A stretch of 26,514 nt of DNA from contig CAZIVO010000040.1 of assembly GCA_964542765.1 (NCBI GenBank), positions 1 to 26,514 on the forward strand. The letters are read 5' to 3'. This stretch comes from CAZIVO01 sp964542765 (GTDB lineage: Bacteria; Planctomycetota; UBA1135; UBA2386). Both the position numbers and the translations under genes were made by a program. Positions 8,251 through 16,155 of this stretch are shown piece by piece. The notes below the pieces were generated by a model. It saw only the letters and a list, made by a program, of their open reading frames with translations, was not told the DNA's origin and did no database searches. How positions within the stretch are numbered: the first letter of the stretch is position 1; each line of letters opens with the position of its first letter.

Positions 8251-8916
8251 ATGGCGGCTCCTCAAGTCATACGGGAACTCAAGCGGGATGCCCTGGGGCG
8301 GGTAGAGCTCATTCGCGCCCCCGGGGGGACGATGGTCCGCCGCGTGGCCTGCGGTGGGCGGATGCCCGGGTCCCGCCTCGTGGCGCGGCTTCTGCTCGTC
8401 CGGGAGCGCCGTGCCCTGGAACGTCTGGCCGGCCTGGCTGGGGTTTCCCCGCTTGTAGGTGCAGGGAAAGGCACCTTGACCCGGGGCTGGATCGAGGGGA
8501 CCCCTTTGTACGCCGCCGAGATCCTGCCACGTGACTTCTTCGAGCATCTCGAGGCCCTCGTGCGGGAGATGCATGGGCGCGGGGTGTGTCACAACGACCT
8601 GCACAAGGAGCCGAACGTGCTGGTCCAGCCGGATGGGCGCCCGGCCCTGATCGACTTCCAGCTTGCGAGCAGGGTGAGCGAGCCCCGGATGCGAGAGGAT
8701 CTCAGGCACGTGGACAAGCACCGCTGTCGCTACGAACAGCGGGGCAGGCCCCGAACCGAGCGTCGTCGCTCCCTTCTGGCTGCCCTTTGGATGATGAGCG
8801 GCAAGCGCCTCTACAATCTGCTGACCCGGCGCATCCTCCGGGTCGAGGACGGGGAGCCTCGGCGCCCACGGGAAGGGCCTTGGCCCGAGTGGGGGCAGCC
8901 CCTCGGAGATGCATGA
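8251..8916 (+). CDS. small RIO / lipopolysaccharide-kinase-like protein kinase
   Basis: This 221-residue cytoplasmic protein keeps the core of the protein-kinase fold. H114NDLHKEPN122 is the catalytic loop (D116 as base, N122 for metal), and LID135FQ stands in for the DFG segment. The N-lobe is short. The usual VAIK lysine is not obvious: the corresponding stretch reads GTMVRRVACGG. The LVRERRALERL helix could provide the partner glutamate. This pattern fits the compact RIO/InaA/Kdo-kinase-like group. Substrate unknown: a sugar or lipid A-type acceptor is as likely as a protein. The start at ATG 8251 has only a weak GGGGAGAATAG upstream. A hairpin lies 10 bases after the stop. The C-terminus is Arg/Pro-rich. 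Confidence 0.75.
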   Translation: MAAPQVIRELKRDALGRVELIRAPGGTMVRRVACGGRMPGSRLVARLLLVRERRALERLAGLAGVSPLVGAGKGTLTRGWIEGTPLYAAEILPRDFFEHLEALVREMHGRGVCHNDLHKEPNVLVQPDGRPALIDFQLASRVSEPRMREDLRHVDKHRCRYEQRGRPRTERRRSLLAALWMMSGKRLYNLLTRRILRVEDGEPRRPREGPWPEWGQPLGDA

Positions 8917-8925
8917 CAGGTGATC

Positions 8926-8945
8926 GGGAAGCTCAGGGCCTTCCC
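8926..8945 (+). terminator. hairpin after the kinase gene
   Basis: GGGAAG (8926-8931) pairs with CTTCCC (8940-8945) around an 8-base loop, starting 10 bases after the stop codon. A second palindrome, CACCGCGGTG, follows at 8959-8968. There is no T-run, so termination is plausible but not demonstrated. Confidence 0.35.
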
Positions 8946-9040
8946 CGGATCGTTCGGTCACCGCGGTGGCCCTGGCCAGTAATGCTGTCGGAGATAGGGA
9001 CTGTGTTCACCAGGAATAGGTGTTGAATTCAGTCAATCCT

Positions 9041-9142
9041 TTCGCCAGTAGCTGCCTTTGGCTAGGATTTCGCCATTCGCAAGCCATTCAAATGAAAAGG
9101 TTTGGCGTTGGACGGGAAAGATGGCGAATAAATGATGGCGAA
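9041..9142 (+). promoter_or_regulatory. TTCGCCAT/ATGGCGAA motif cluster upstream of and overlapping the regulator start
   Basis: TTCGCCAT lies at 9069-9076, ATGGCGAA at 9121-9128 and again at 9135-9142; a one-mismatch copy, TTCGCCAG, is at 9041-9048. The last exact copy overlaps codons 2-4 of the regulator. The same octamer recurs in the downstream spacer and I found no exact copy elsewhere in the window. The arrangement suggests an operator for the regulator's own winged-helix domain, that is autoregulation. That is inference from motif distribution only. Confidence 0.5.
9060..9073 (+). promoter_or_regulatory. weak sigma-54-like promoter upstream of the regulator
   Basis: TTTGGCTAGGATTTCGCC contains GG (9060-9061) and GC (9072-9073) with exactly ten bases between them. 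The -24 half is acceptable (TTGGC), but the -12 half reads TCGC instead of TTGC, and the -12 half overlaps a TTCGCCAT motif. It could be a low-affinity or repressible promoter, or coincidence. Confidence 0.25.
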
Positions 9143-12100
9143 ATGGTGGCTGGGCCTCCTGGTGGGAGGTTGGCTGGTTTGGGCAGTTCCTGGTCAGGGA
9201 ACCGTCCCCGAAACCAGCCAGAGGCTGCCCTTCCAGTCCCAACCGGTTGCCCTCGATGGGGTTCTGGTCGAGTGGGGAGATGCCCTGCACATCGCCCTTC
9301 GGGAGGAGCGGCAGGCCTGGAAGCATCCCAAGAGTGGCCAGTGGGGCGGGATTGAGGACCTCTCCGCCGATCTGCGGGCCAGCTACGACGGCGCTCATTT
9401 CTATATCGCCGGCCGTATCAAGGACAACAGCCTGGTCCGGGAGCGAGGGGGCTGGCACACGGGTGATGCTGTCGAACTCTTCTTCGATCTGGATCCCGCT
9501 GACGAGGGGCCCGGTTTTGATGAGGACGATTTCCAGCTCTTCTTGATGCCGCTCAATCCCCGGCAGTCCTACGGGATCAACACCTTCCCGGGCTCCCTTC
9601 GTGGCGGTGCCAGTCTCAATGGCGTACGGGTCGTTCACAAGGAAACCGCCGACGGCTGGTTGTTCGAAGCGCGTATTCCCTGGCACAACCTGCCACCGAT
9701 GATGCGTGGGGCCCCGGCGAGGATCGGCTTCAACGTGGCGATCGATGACCACGACGAGGGCAGCGATCGTTACCAGTACATGACCTGGAACGGCGAGAAC
9801 CCGGTCGATCCTGCCGCTGGCAATACCAGCAGGCTGGTGTCCTTGAGCCTTGCCGGCGCGCGCCCCCTCGTTGCTGCCGCTGCTCCGGGGAGCGATCTCG
9901 AGGATCTCCTGGAGATCGCGTCCTACTTTGCTCTGCCCCTGTCGATCGTGGCTGCGCTGGCTCTGATTCTGTGGGTATGGGCGGCCGCCTCGCGCCGGAT
10001 CTCGGGCTTGCACCTGATCGGCCGGATCGGGGGGGTCGTCTTGCTCGTCGTGGGGTTGCTGCTGCCTGACTGGCTGATCGATCAGCGGATTGCTGACCGG
10101 GAGGAGCAACTCGATGATATCACCACCATGCTGGCCGCTGACGTGCCCAAGATGGCCAGTGGAACGCTCGGAGGCTATGGCGGCGGGCAGCGCGACATAC
10201 CGCTGATGGACTTGCTATCCGGCCGTGCTCTGGCGCGGCAGGTATCGCTCAACTACGAGTATCTTCTCGATGTTGCCAAGGATGGCTTCGATCTCGGGTC
10301 GCGCATCTATCCCGTCGAGAACTTTGCTGTCCTGCCTTACGGCATCCCTCTGCCGCTCGACCAGACCGAGCAGTTTGATTTTGCCAGGCCGCTGGCCGGC
10401 GACCATCTCAACATCGTCGTGTCGATGCCGATCGATCGCGATTTTACCGAGATCCCTGAGTTTGAACTGGCCTGGCGCGGCACCGATGAAGCCCAGGGTT
10501 CGAAACTACTGAGTCTGGATGGTGCCTTCGAACTCGACACGCTGACGGGAGATCCCCAGCGCGAGGTGATATTCGAAGTCTTCGAATTACCGGCGGCGGT
10601 GGTGTCCATCAGTCTCACCGCCCTCGTGGGCGAGGGCATGGAACTGGTGGGCATGACCCTGATTCCTGAATCTGGAGATGAGGGCCAGCCACAGACTCTT
10701 GGAGTCTCCTCACTCGGGGGTGTAGAGACGGATCTGCGCGGTGCACATCCGACCGATGCCGGGTTGCGGTTGCCACCAGGTACCAATCGTCGCGTTTCGG
10801 TTGATCCCGAGCATGCGGCGGGCTTTGAAAAGGCATGGCTTTTCTATCACGCCGAATATCCTGGCGCTGATTCCGGCACTCTGACTCCCGGCGAGAAGGT
10901 CAGCGAGGTATCGATCCAGTTTGCCGGCGGAAAGCCGGAGCCGCTGACGGTTACCCTCGAACATCAGGAGTCGATGTTCTTCGAACTTGCGCAGGAGAAT
11001 CGTGAGAGCGAACCTCCTGACGAGAATGCCAGCGTGGCTTACCAGTGGCAGGACGAGGATAAGGAGCAACACCTCACCCTGGTCTACAGCTTGGATTTGC
11101 CCGTCGGTGCTGTTGTTGAATCACTGGAGTTCAAGAATTTCGGGCCTTATGCGGTTCGATTCCGTTCGGTGGTGTTCGGCGTGTTGCAAGCAACTCCCGC
11201 CGTCGATCCAGAAGACTCGCCGCTCGAACCCGCCGGGTCAGCTCGAATGGTGCGGCTCAAGAGCGATCATGTTGAGCGAGTCAGGGGAGCGGCCTTTGCC
11301 ATCTACCGCAGTGGTAGCTTGGCCGCCTCGACGCTGACGGATGCCGAGGTTGCTGACCATCAGAATCTGCCGCGCAACATCGATAGGGGCGGCTCTGCCA
11401 TCCCCCACCGGATGGTGCCCTCGGCCGATGGTCAGGCGAGGACCTACGAGGCCTACCTGTCGCTGGGCAGCGGTGGTTGGGGAGATGCGACGCTCGGGAT
11501 CTTTCTGCGCGATGATGGCTATGGCGAGCACGCGAACTGGGTCCACCGAGTTGCACTCGGATGCTTGCTGCTGGCATCACCCCTGTTGCTATTGCTGTTC
11601 GGCGAGATCCTGGCGATTTTCAAGAATCTGAGGCTGCGGCTCATCGCTGTATTATCGGTGGCGACGCTGGTGCCTCTCGCACTCCTCTCGGTCTTTCTGG
11701 TGCGAGTTCTCGAGCGTGGGCACGAGGACAAACTGCAGCAAGGCCTCCAGCAGGATATGGCAGCCGCCAACGGGCGGCTCGAAGATGAGCAGGGCAAGTT
11801 GCGGGAGTCGGCGAGCAGCTGGCTCGACACCCTGTCCGAAGAGGTTGCTAACTTCGGCACCGATCTCGATGTGCTCGCCCGTTTGGATGATCTCAAGTCC
11901 TCTCTTTCCGCGACGATGAAGAGTCAGCTTCCGCCGGACTGGGAAGGCGGTTTTCTCCGACTGGAATTCGTGCCCGAGGGCAATTCTCCTTTGCCGGCCT
12001 TTCAGGTGCAGGAGTCCCACGGAGTGTCGGGTTTGCCTGCCATGGAGACGGTGCTCCGTCCTGACCCCGGGGTGTATGTGGCCTGGGGTGCGCCCTTCAT

Positions 12101-14789
12101 CGGTGTGCGTCGCGAGGGCATGTCGCCGCATGGCACCTGTTCCCTTTCGGTCGCGCGGCCTCTGGACGAGGGTCTGCTCGCGGGCTTCTCACCCAGTCGC
12201 GGTGTGGTCCTTTGTGATGTGAGAGGCGGCTATCCCCTCGGTGCGGCCGGTGGCCCGACCATCGCCCAGCTTTCGTTGGAAAGCAGTTCGCGCGAGCCTC
12301 GCTTGATGTTGTCGCGACGCCTGGCTTTCGAGCAAGCCCTGGGAGTCAACACGCCCGTTGTCACGCGGCATCGCTTTGCGGGTATGGATTGGATTGCCGC
12401 TTATGACGTGTTGCGCGACCTCGATGATACGCCGCGGGCCATCATTGGCTTGATCGATTTGGACGCGCCGGCACGTCTGGAACTCTCTTTTGGCGCGGTG
12501 CCCGTGCGTGGTTTCTTCGTCGGCGCCGCAGCCTTGCTGGTGTTGTTATCGGTGTTCTTGTCGCTGGTCGTGACGGCTCGTATCACCAAGCCGATCGAGC
12601 AACTGGAGCGCGGTGCGCAGGCGCTCAGGCGTGGTGAACTCGATGTTCGGGTAGACATCGAGGAGGGTGGTCAGATCGGCCGCCTGACCCGCGCCTTCAA
12701 CAGCATGGCGAAGGATTTGCGTGGACGAATCCAGGATCTGGATCACCTCAATCGTGGCATACAGGAGTTGACATCGGGCCTGGACCTCGAAGAAACACTC
12801 GGGCGAGCCGTTGGATTTTGCACCCGGCACAGTTCTGCGGATCAGGTTCGCTTCCTCCTCGTCGATCAGGACAAGATCGAGATCTACGAAGATACGGAGA
12901 TCGAGATCGATCCCGAGGCTCGAGATGTCGCCGCGCTGATGAGCGCGGTGGGCCCTTTCTCGATGAAGCTGGCGCTGGGTGATGGGCGTGCCTTGCACAG
13001 AGCATTCCCCAGATCGAACTCGATCGTTGTCTTGCCTCTTCGGGTGGCCGGTCGATATCAGGGATCGATGGTCTTGTGCTTTACGACCGAGGAGCCTGCC
13101 GAAATCAACCTCGAGTTACTCTCGACCATGGCGGTTCAGACGGCGGTCGCCCTGCAGAATGCCCGGCTTTACAGGCACGCGGTCGAGGACTTTTACACGG
13201 GTGCTTACGTGCCCGATTATTTCCGCCGCCGCGTGGTCGAGGAGGTGGATCGCGCGCAGGAACGAGGGGAACCCCTGGCATTGCTGGGGATGTTACTCAC
13301 CGATGGTGCATTGCTGGCGCAGGCTCTCGGTGCTCGCAGCTTTGAAAGCATCATGGAAGGCATGGTCCGGGCCATGCGTGGCGAAATTCCGGCGAGCGGG
13401 TTGATTTGTCGCGCAACCGAGCACGGCTTCCAGGTGCTCCTCTTCGGGGCTGCCGCCGCCGGCGCCGAGGACATGCTCGACAGACTCGTGGCCGCCGTCG
13501 GGCGGGCTGATCTGGAACTGCCACCGACAATGGCGCGGTTGGTCCTTCAGACGGGAATGGTCATTTTTCCCGAAGAGGCTGCGAGCGCCGAGTTCTTGTT
13601 CCACGCACTGGAAACCAAGCTCGCCGAGCGGTCGCCGGCCGCACCCATCCAGGAGACGGTAGAGCGGTTGCATGGCGAGGGTGTGATCATTGCGAGTCCC
13701 GTGATGCAGGGGGTGTTGCGCACCCTGGAACGCGTGGCACCGACCGACCTCACGGTTCTGCTCGAAGGTGAGACGGGGACGGGCAAGGAAGTCCTGACCG
13801 ATCTGATCCACCGCTGGAGCAAGCGGGGCAAGGGCCCCCTGGTGAAGGTGCACTGCGCAGCCTTGTCAGAGAGCCTGCTCCAGTCCGAATTGTTTGGCCA
13901 CGAAAAGGGCGCTTTCACCGGCGCGGTCGCCCGCAAGATCGGCAAGTTCGAGTTGGCTCAGGGTGGGACCGTGTTTCTCGATGAAGTTGGAGAGATCTCG
14001 CTGGAGGTTCAGGTCAAACTTCTCCGCGTTCTTCAAGAGCATGAGGTCGATCGGGTGGGAGGCCTGGACCCCATCCCCGTGGATGTCCGTGTGATTGCTG
14101 CGACCAACCGCAACATCCTCGACATGGTCGAGGATGGGACATTTCGCGAAGATCTTTACTACCGCTTGCAAGGAATGGTCGTGACCGTGCCGCCTTTGCG
14201 CGAGCGCAAGGAGGAGATTCCTCAGCTGGTCGAGCGATTCCGCGAAGAGGCGGTGGCCGCCGGCAATACCCGGGTGAAGGGTTTCAGCGCGGATGCGATG
14301 GATGAACTCTTTCTGCGCGATTGGCCCGGCAATGTCCGTGAATTACGCAACATGGTTTTTCGTGCCATGGTGCTGGCCGGGGGTGATCTCGTTCAGCGCA
14401 CCGAACTCATGGGTCAATTTTCGGCGGCACGTTCCGACACGGGAGCCGAAACGCCTCGTCGGGATGTGGTCCCAATGCCGCTGGAAGTTCCCGAACCCAT
14501 CGATGCGATCCCGCCCGACTCCGGGTCTGTCGGGCCAAGCGTGGCAGATGACGATTCTGCGCCCATCGATGCGATTGCTCCCAAGGAACTCCAGGGCCGT
14601 TTGCGCCTGGCCTTCAACCTGATCCGCCAGCGCGGGTCCCTTTCGACACCGGAATACGTTCAACTGGCGGGCGTGAGCCCGAGGACAGGTCTGCGCGATA
14701 TGAACGATCTTGTAGCCACGGGCTTGATCCGGCGGACCGGGAAGCGTCGCGGTGCGCGATATCGGCTCGATGAGCCCGCTAAGCTCTGA
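9132..14789 (+). CDS. transmembrane one-component sigma-54 activator with exported CBM9-like domain
   Basis: This 1885-residue protein combines sensor and transcription factor. Residues 1-22: signal anchor. About 32-240: CBM9/DOMON-like domain (VALDGVLVEWGD, GDAVELFFDLD, DGWLFEARIPW). Membrane segments lie near 265-286 and 299-316; 317-804 is a beta-rich extracytoplasmic region; further segments are near 807-830 and 836-857; 858-1125 is a second, Cache-like exported region; the last segment is 1127-1150. Five segments after the anchor place both sensor regions outside and the rest inside. HAMP at 1150-1205 (RITKPIEQLERGAQALRRGE), GAF about 1206-1348, degenerate GGDEF-like 1353-1500 (DFYTGAYVPDYF). 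AAA+ about 1515-1760: Walker A G1546ETGTGK, GAFTGA 1593-1598, Walker B FLD1617E, FREDLYYRL. The end (1820-1885) is a winged helix, not Fis. Such ATPases remodel sigma-54 polymerase. A sigma-54 promoter follows the gene. Start ATG 9132 (or 9135). Confidence 0.93.
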   Translation: MMAKWWLGLLVGGWLVWAVPGQGTVPETSQRLPFQSQPVALDGVLVEWGDALHIALREERQAWKHPKSGQWGGIEDLSADLRASYDGAHFYIAGRIKDNSLVRERGGWHTGDAVELFFDLDPADEGPGFDEDDFQLFLMPLNPRQSYGINTFPGSLRGGASLNGVRVVHKETADGWLFEARIPWHNLPPMMRGAPARIGFNVAIDDHDEGSDRYQYMTWNGENPVDPAAGNTSRLVSLSLAGARPLVAAAAPGSDLEDLLEIASYFALPLSIVAALALILWVWAAASRRISGLHLIGRIGGVVLLVVGLLLPDWLIDQRIADREEQLDDITTMLAADVPKMASGTLGGYGGGQRDIPLMDLLSGRALARQVSLNYEYLLDVAKDGFDLGSRIYPVENFAVLPYGIPLPLDQTEQFDFARPLAGDHLNIVVSMPIDRDFTEIPEFELAWRGTDEAQGSKLLSLDGAFELDTLTGDPQREVIFEVFELPAAVVSISLTALVGEGMELVGMTLIPESGDEGQPQTLGVSSLGGVETDLRGAHPTDAGLRLPPGTNRRVSVDPEHAAGFEKAWLFYHAEYPGADSGTLTPGEKVSEVSIQFAGGKPEPLTVTLEHQESMFFELAQENRESEPPDENASVAYQWQDEDKEQHLTLVYSLDLPVGAVVESLEFKNFGPYAVRFRSVVFGVLQATPAVDPEDSPLEPAGSARMVRLKSDHVERVRGAAFAIYRSGSLAASTLTDAEVADHQNLPRNIDRGGSAIPHRMVPSADGQARTYEAYLSLGSGGWGDATLGIFLRDDGYGEHANWVHRVALGCLLLASPLLLLLFGEILAIFKNLRLRLIAVLSVATLVPLALLSVFLVRVLERGHEDKLQQGLQQDMAAANGRLEDEQGKLRESASSWLDTLSEEVANFGTDLDVLARLDDLKSSLSATMKSQLPPDWEGGFLRLEFVPEGNSPLPAFQVQESHGVSGLPAMETVLRPDPGVYVAWGAPFIGVRREGMSPHGTCSLSVARPLDEGLLAGFSPSRGVVLCDVRGGYPLGAAGGPTIAQLSLESSSREPRLMLSRRLAFEQALGVNTPVVTRHRFAGMDWIAAYDVLRDLDDTPRAIIGLIDLDAPARLELSFGAVPVRGFFVGAAALLVLLSVFLSLVVTARITKPIEQLERGAQALRRGELDVRVDIEEGGQIGRLTRAFNSMAKDLRGRIQDLDHLNRGIQELTSGLDLEETLGRAVGFCTRHSSADQVRFLLVDQDKIEIYEDTEIEIDPEARDVAALMSAVGPFSMKLALGDGRALHRAFPRSNSIVVLPLRVAGRYQGSMVLCFTTEEPAEINLELLSTMAVQTAVALQNARLYRHAVEDFYTGAYVPDYFRRRVVEEVDRAQERGEPLALLGMLLTDGALLAQALGARSFESIMEGMVRAMRGEIPASGLICRATEHGFQVLLFGAAAAGAEDMLDRLVAAVGRADLELPPTMARLVLQTGMVIFPEEAASAEFLFHALETKLAERSPAAPIQETVERLHGEGVIIASPVMQGVLRTLERVAPTDLTVLLEGETGTGKEVLTDLIHRWSKRGKGPLVKVHCAALSESLLQSELFGHEKGAFTGAVARKIGKFELAQGGTVFLDEVGEISLEVQVKLLRVLQEHEVDRVGGLDPIPVDVRVIAATNRNILDMVEDGTFREDLYYRLQGMVVTVPPLRERKEEIPQLVERFREEAVAAGNTRVKGFSADAMDELFLRDWPGNVRELRNMVFRAMVLAGGDLVQRTELMGQFSAARSDTGAETPRRDVVPMPLEVPEPIDAIPPDSGSVGPSVADDDSAPIDAIAPKELQGRLRLAFNLIRQRGSLSTPEYVQLAGVSPRTGLRDMNDLVATGLIRRTGKRRGARYRLDEPAKL

Positions 14790-14825
14790 ATCTGTGTGGC
14801 GAAAAAGCCTGAACACCCAGTCGCC

Positions 14826-14881
14826 AAGGGGAAAATCCTCATGGCGAATTTATCCTATTTCGCCATGAGGATTTTCCCCTT
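14826..14881. repeat. perfect 23-bp inverted repeat: candidate enhancer (UAS) or terminator
   Basis: The arms 14826-14848 and 14859-14881 are perfect reverse complements of 23 bases around the 10-base loop TTTATCCTAT. Their inner ends are ATGGCGAA and TTCGCCAT. The repeat begins 37 bases after the regulator stop, so it could be its terminator, but only CTTACTT follows it rather than a T-run. Its centre lies about 110 bases upstream of the -24 element at 14964, a typical sigma-54 enhancer distance, with an AT-rich, possibly bendable tract (14929-14945) between. Related octamers are GTGGCGAA (14796), ATGGCGAG (14949) and TTCGCCAT (15004). Spacer 14790-15126 holds this repeat, the -24/-12 promoter and the operon leader; I see no gene in it. 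Confidence 0.9.
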
Positions 14882-14962
14882 ACTTATCCAGGATCTATAA
14901 GCGACTGTTTCGAAAGGGTTTGGGAAAGATTTTATAAATTCAATCGAAATGGCGAGAGCGAC

Positions 14963-14977
14963 TGGCACCTGGCTTGC
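14963..14977 (+). promoter_or_regulatory. sigma-54 (-24/-12) promoter for the secretion operon
   Basis: The sequence TGGCACCTGGCTTGC matches the sigma-54 consensus TGGCAC-N5-TTGC, with GG at 14964-14965 and GC at 14976-14977 separated by exactly ten bases. Transcription would start near 14989, giving a leader of roughly 140 bases before the ATG at 15127. It lies between a sigma-54 activator gene and the operon, on the strand that reads into the operon. The match and context make this a strong prediction, though the consensus alone could occur by chance. Confidence 0.8.
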
Positions 14978-15126
14978 GATACCAAGGGCGGGGGGCGAAG
15001 TAATTCGCCATCAATCTTGCTCAGAAGGTGGGGATGGTGGGACGGAGTGCCTCGGATTGGGATTCTCGAGAGCCGCGGCTCAAGCCTTTTATATGACGAT
15101 TCGAAGTGTCTGAAGTGAAGCGAGTT

Positions 15127-15534
15127 ATGAGTGGTTTTGCGAAGTTCATGGTCTTGGTTGCTGCCGTTTTGGTGGTATCTGCTCCCACGTTGGTTGCACA
15201 GGGTATCACGACCAAGGGCAAGGCTGTCGTTCTCTACGGCAGCCCTTCGAATACGACCAAGCCCGCCACCATCAATTACGAGACCGTGAGGAAGAAGACG
15301 CCTGAATACCAGACGATCCGGTCCGAAGGTGTGCGGAAGGGTTCGGCCCGCTACGAACTGCTCACGTCGAGGATGGGTGCGCGGATTCGCGAAGCTGCGG
15401 GCCGGGCAGCGCAATCGAAAGGCGTGGATTGCGTGGTTCGCTCTGGAGATATCGCGAACGATAACGGCATCACGGTCGTGGACTTGACCGGGGAAGTTGT
15501 TGCGGAACTGGAGTCCGGCGACCCGGCGGCGTAA
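15127..15534 (+). CDS. small exported OmpH/Skp-like protein (copy A)
   Basis: This is a 135-residue exported protein. The start is set at ATG 15127, which opens directly on a signal peptide (FAKFMVLVAAVLVVSAPTLV then AQG); a GTG at 15106 in the same frame would add seven charged residues. The mature part reads KKTPEYQTIRSEGVRKGSAR, then an amphipathic helix, then SKGVDCVVRSGDIANDNGITVVDLTGEVVAELESG. That ending resembles the C-terminal hairpin of OmpH/Skp proteins (helix, 'gyDlVl', strand, 'DiTdeVi'), but the long tentacle helices are shorter. A periplasmic chaperone or secretin-assisting role is inferred from this and from the secretin two genes downstream. It is the first gene after the sigma-54 promoter, and the next gene is a close tandem copy. 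Confidence 0.7.
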   Translation: MSGFAKFMVLVAAVLVVSAPTLVAQGITTKGKAVVLYGSPSNTTKPATINYETVRKKTPEYQTIRSEGVRKGSARYELLTSRMGARIREAAGRAAQSKGVDCVVRSGDIANDNGITVVDLTGEVVAELESGDPAA

Positions 15535-15569
15535 CTTGGGGTCTTTGAGGCGATGCTTCGGAGATTGTG

Positions 15570-16121
15570 ATGAAGCGGCACGCACAGATGTTTGCATGTT
15601 TGGCTTCGGTGTGGGCGATCAGCTGTGCCGGGCCTCTCGACTCGCAAACTCGTGCTCGGGGAGTCTCTTCACAGGGCGTCACGGTAAAGGCTGGCGCTAC
15701 CGTCCTCTATGGCAGCGCCTCGAACACGACCAAGCCGGCGACGANNNNNNNNNNNNNNNNNNNNNNNNNNNNNNNNNNNNNNNNNNNNNNNNNNNNNNNN
15801 NNNNNNNNNNNNNNNNNNNNNNNNNNNNNNNNNNNNNNNNNNNNCAAGCCGGCGACGATCGACTACAGGGACGTGGAGCGGAGAACCCCCGAATATCGAA
15901 CGAGTCGCTCCGAAGGCGTTCGGAGGGGTTCTGCACGCTCCGACATTCTCATTTCGCAGATGAAATATCGAATCAAGGAGGCTGTGGCCTTGGCGGCGCG
16001 CTCCGAAGGTGTGGATTGCGTCGTTCGCAAGGGAGATATCAAGGATGCCAATGGTCTTGCGATCATGGACTTGACCGATCAGGTGATCGCGGAACTGGAG
16101 TCCGGTGGCGCGACACCGTAA
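15570..16121 (+). CDS. lipoprotein OmpH/Skp-like protein (copy B, interrupted by scaffold gap)
   Basis: Tandem paralogue of the preceding gene, 35 bases downstream. ATG 15570 follows CGGAGATTGTG. Unlike copy A it has a lipoprotein signal, with ACLASVWAISC giving Cys19, so it should be membrane-anchored. SASNTTKPAT before the gap and KPATIDYRDVERRTPEY after it align with copy A's SPSNTTKPATINYETVRKKTPEY with no missing residue once the duplicated 14 nt and 100 N are removed. The corrected product is 145 residues. The end, VDCVVRKGDIKDANGLAIMDLTDQVIAELESGG, closely matches copy A. Its signal peptide closely resembles that of the following secretin, with the lipobox Cys at the same residue. Likely to act in the same envelope complex; this is inference. 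Confidence 0.75.
   Translation: MKRHAQMFACLASVWAISCAGPLDSQTRARGVSSQGVTVKAGATVLYGSASNTTKPATXXXXXXXXXXXXXXXXXXXXXXXXXXXXXXXXXXKPATIDYRDVERRTPEYRTSRSEGVRRGSARSDILISQMKYRIKEAVALAARSEGVDCVVRKGDIKDANGLAIMDLTDQVIAELESGGATP
15745..15844. other. 100-N scaffold gap inside copy B
   Basis: Exactly 100 N. The 14 bases before it (15731-15744, CAAGCCGGCGACGA) are identical to the 14 after it (15845-15858). Removing N100 plus one copy leaves the frame unchanged and makes the protein align without gap to copy A, so the real missing length is very probably zero. Confidence 0.97.
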
Positions 16122-16155
16122 CTTGCATCGCCGGGGCGATGTTTCGAGGGTGGTG

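Noticed and set aside
14826..14881. Inverted repeat as a MITE or insertion-sequence end
   Set aside because: The arms are adjacent around a 10-base loop, with no flanking target duplication and no transposase nearby; hairpin terminator or enhancer explains it better.
15106..15126. GTG start seven codons upstream for OmpH-like copy A
   Set aside because: It would place charged residues before an otherwise clean signal peptide; ATG 15127 is preferred, though not proven.
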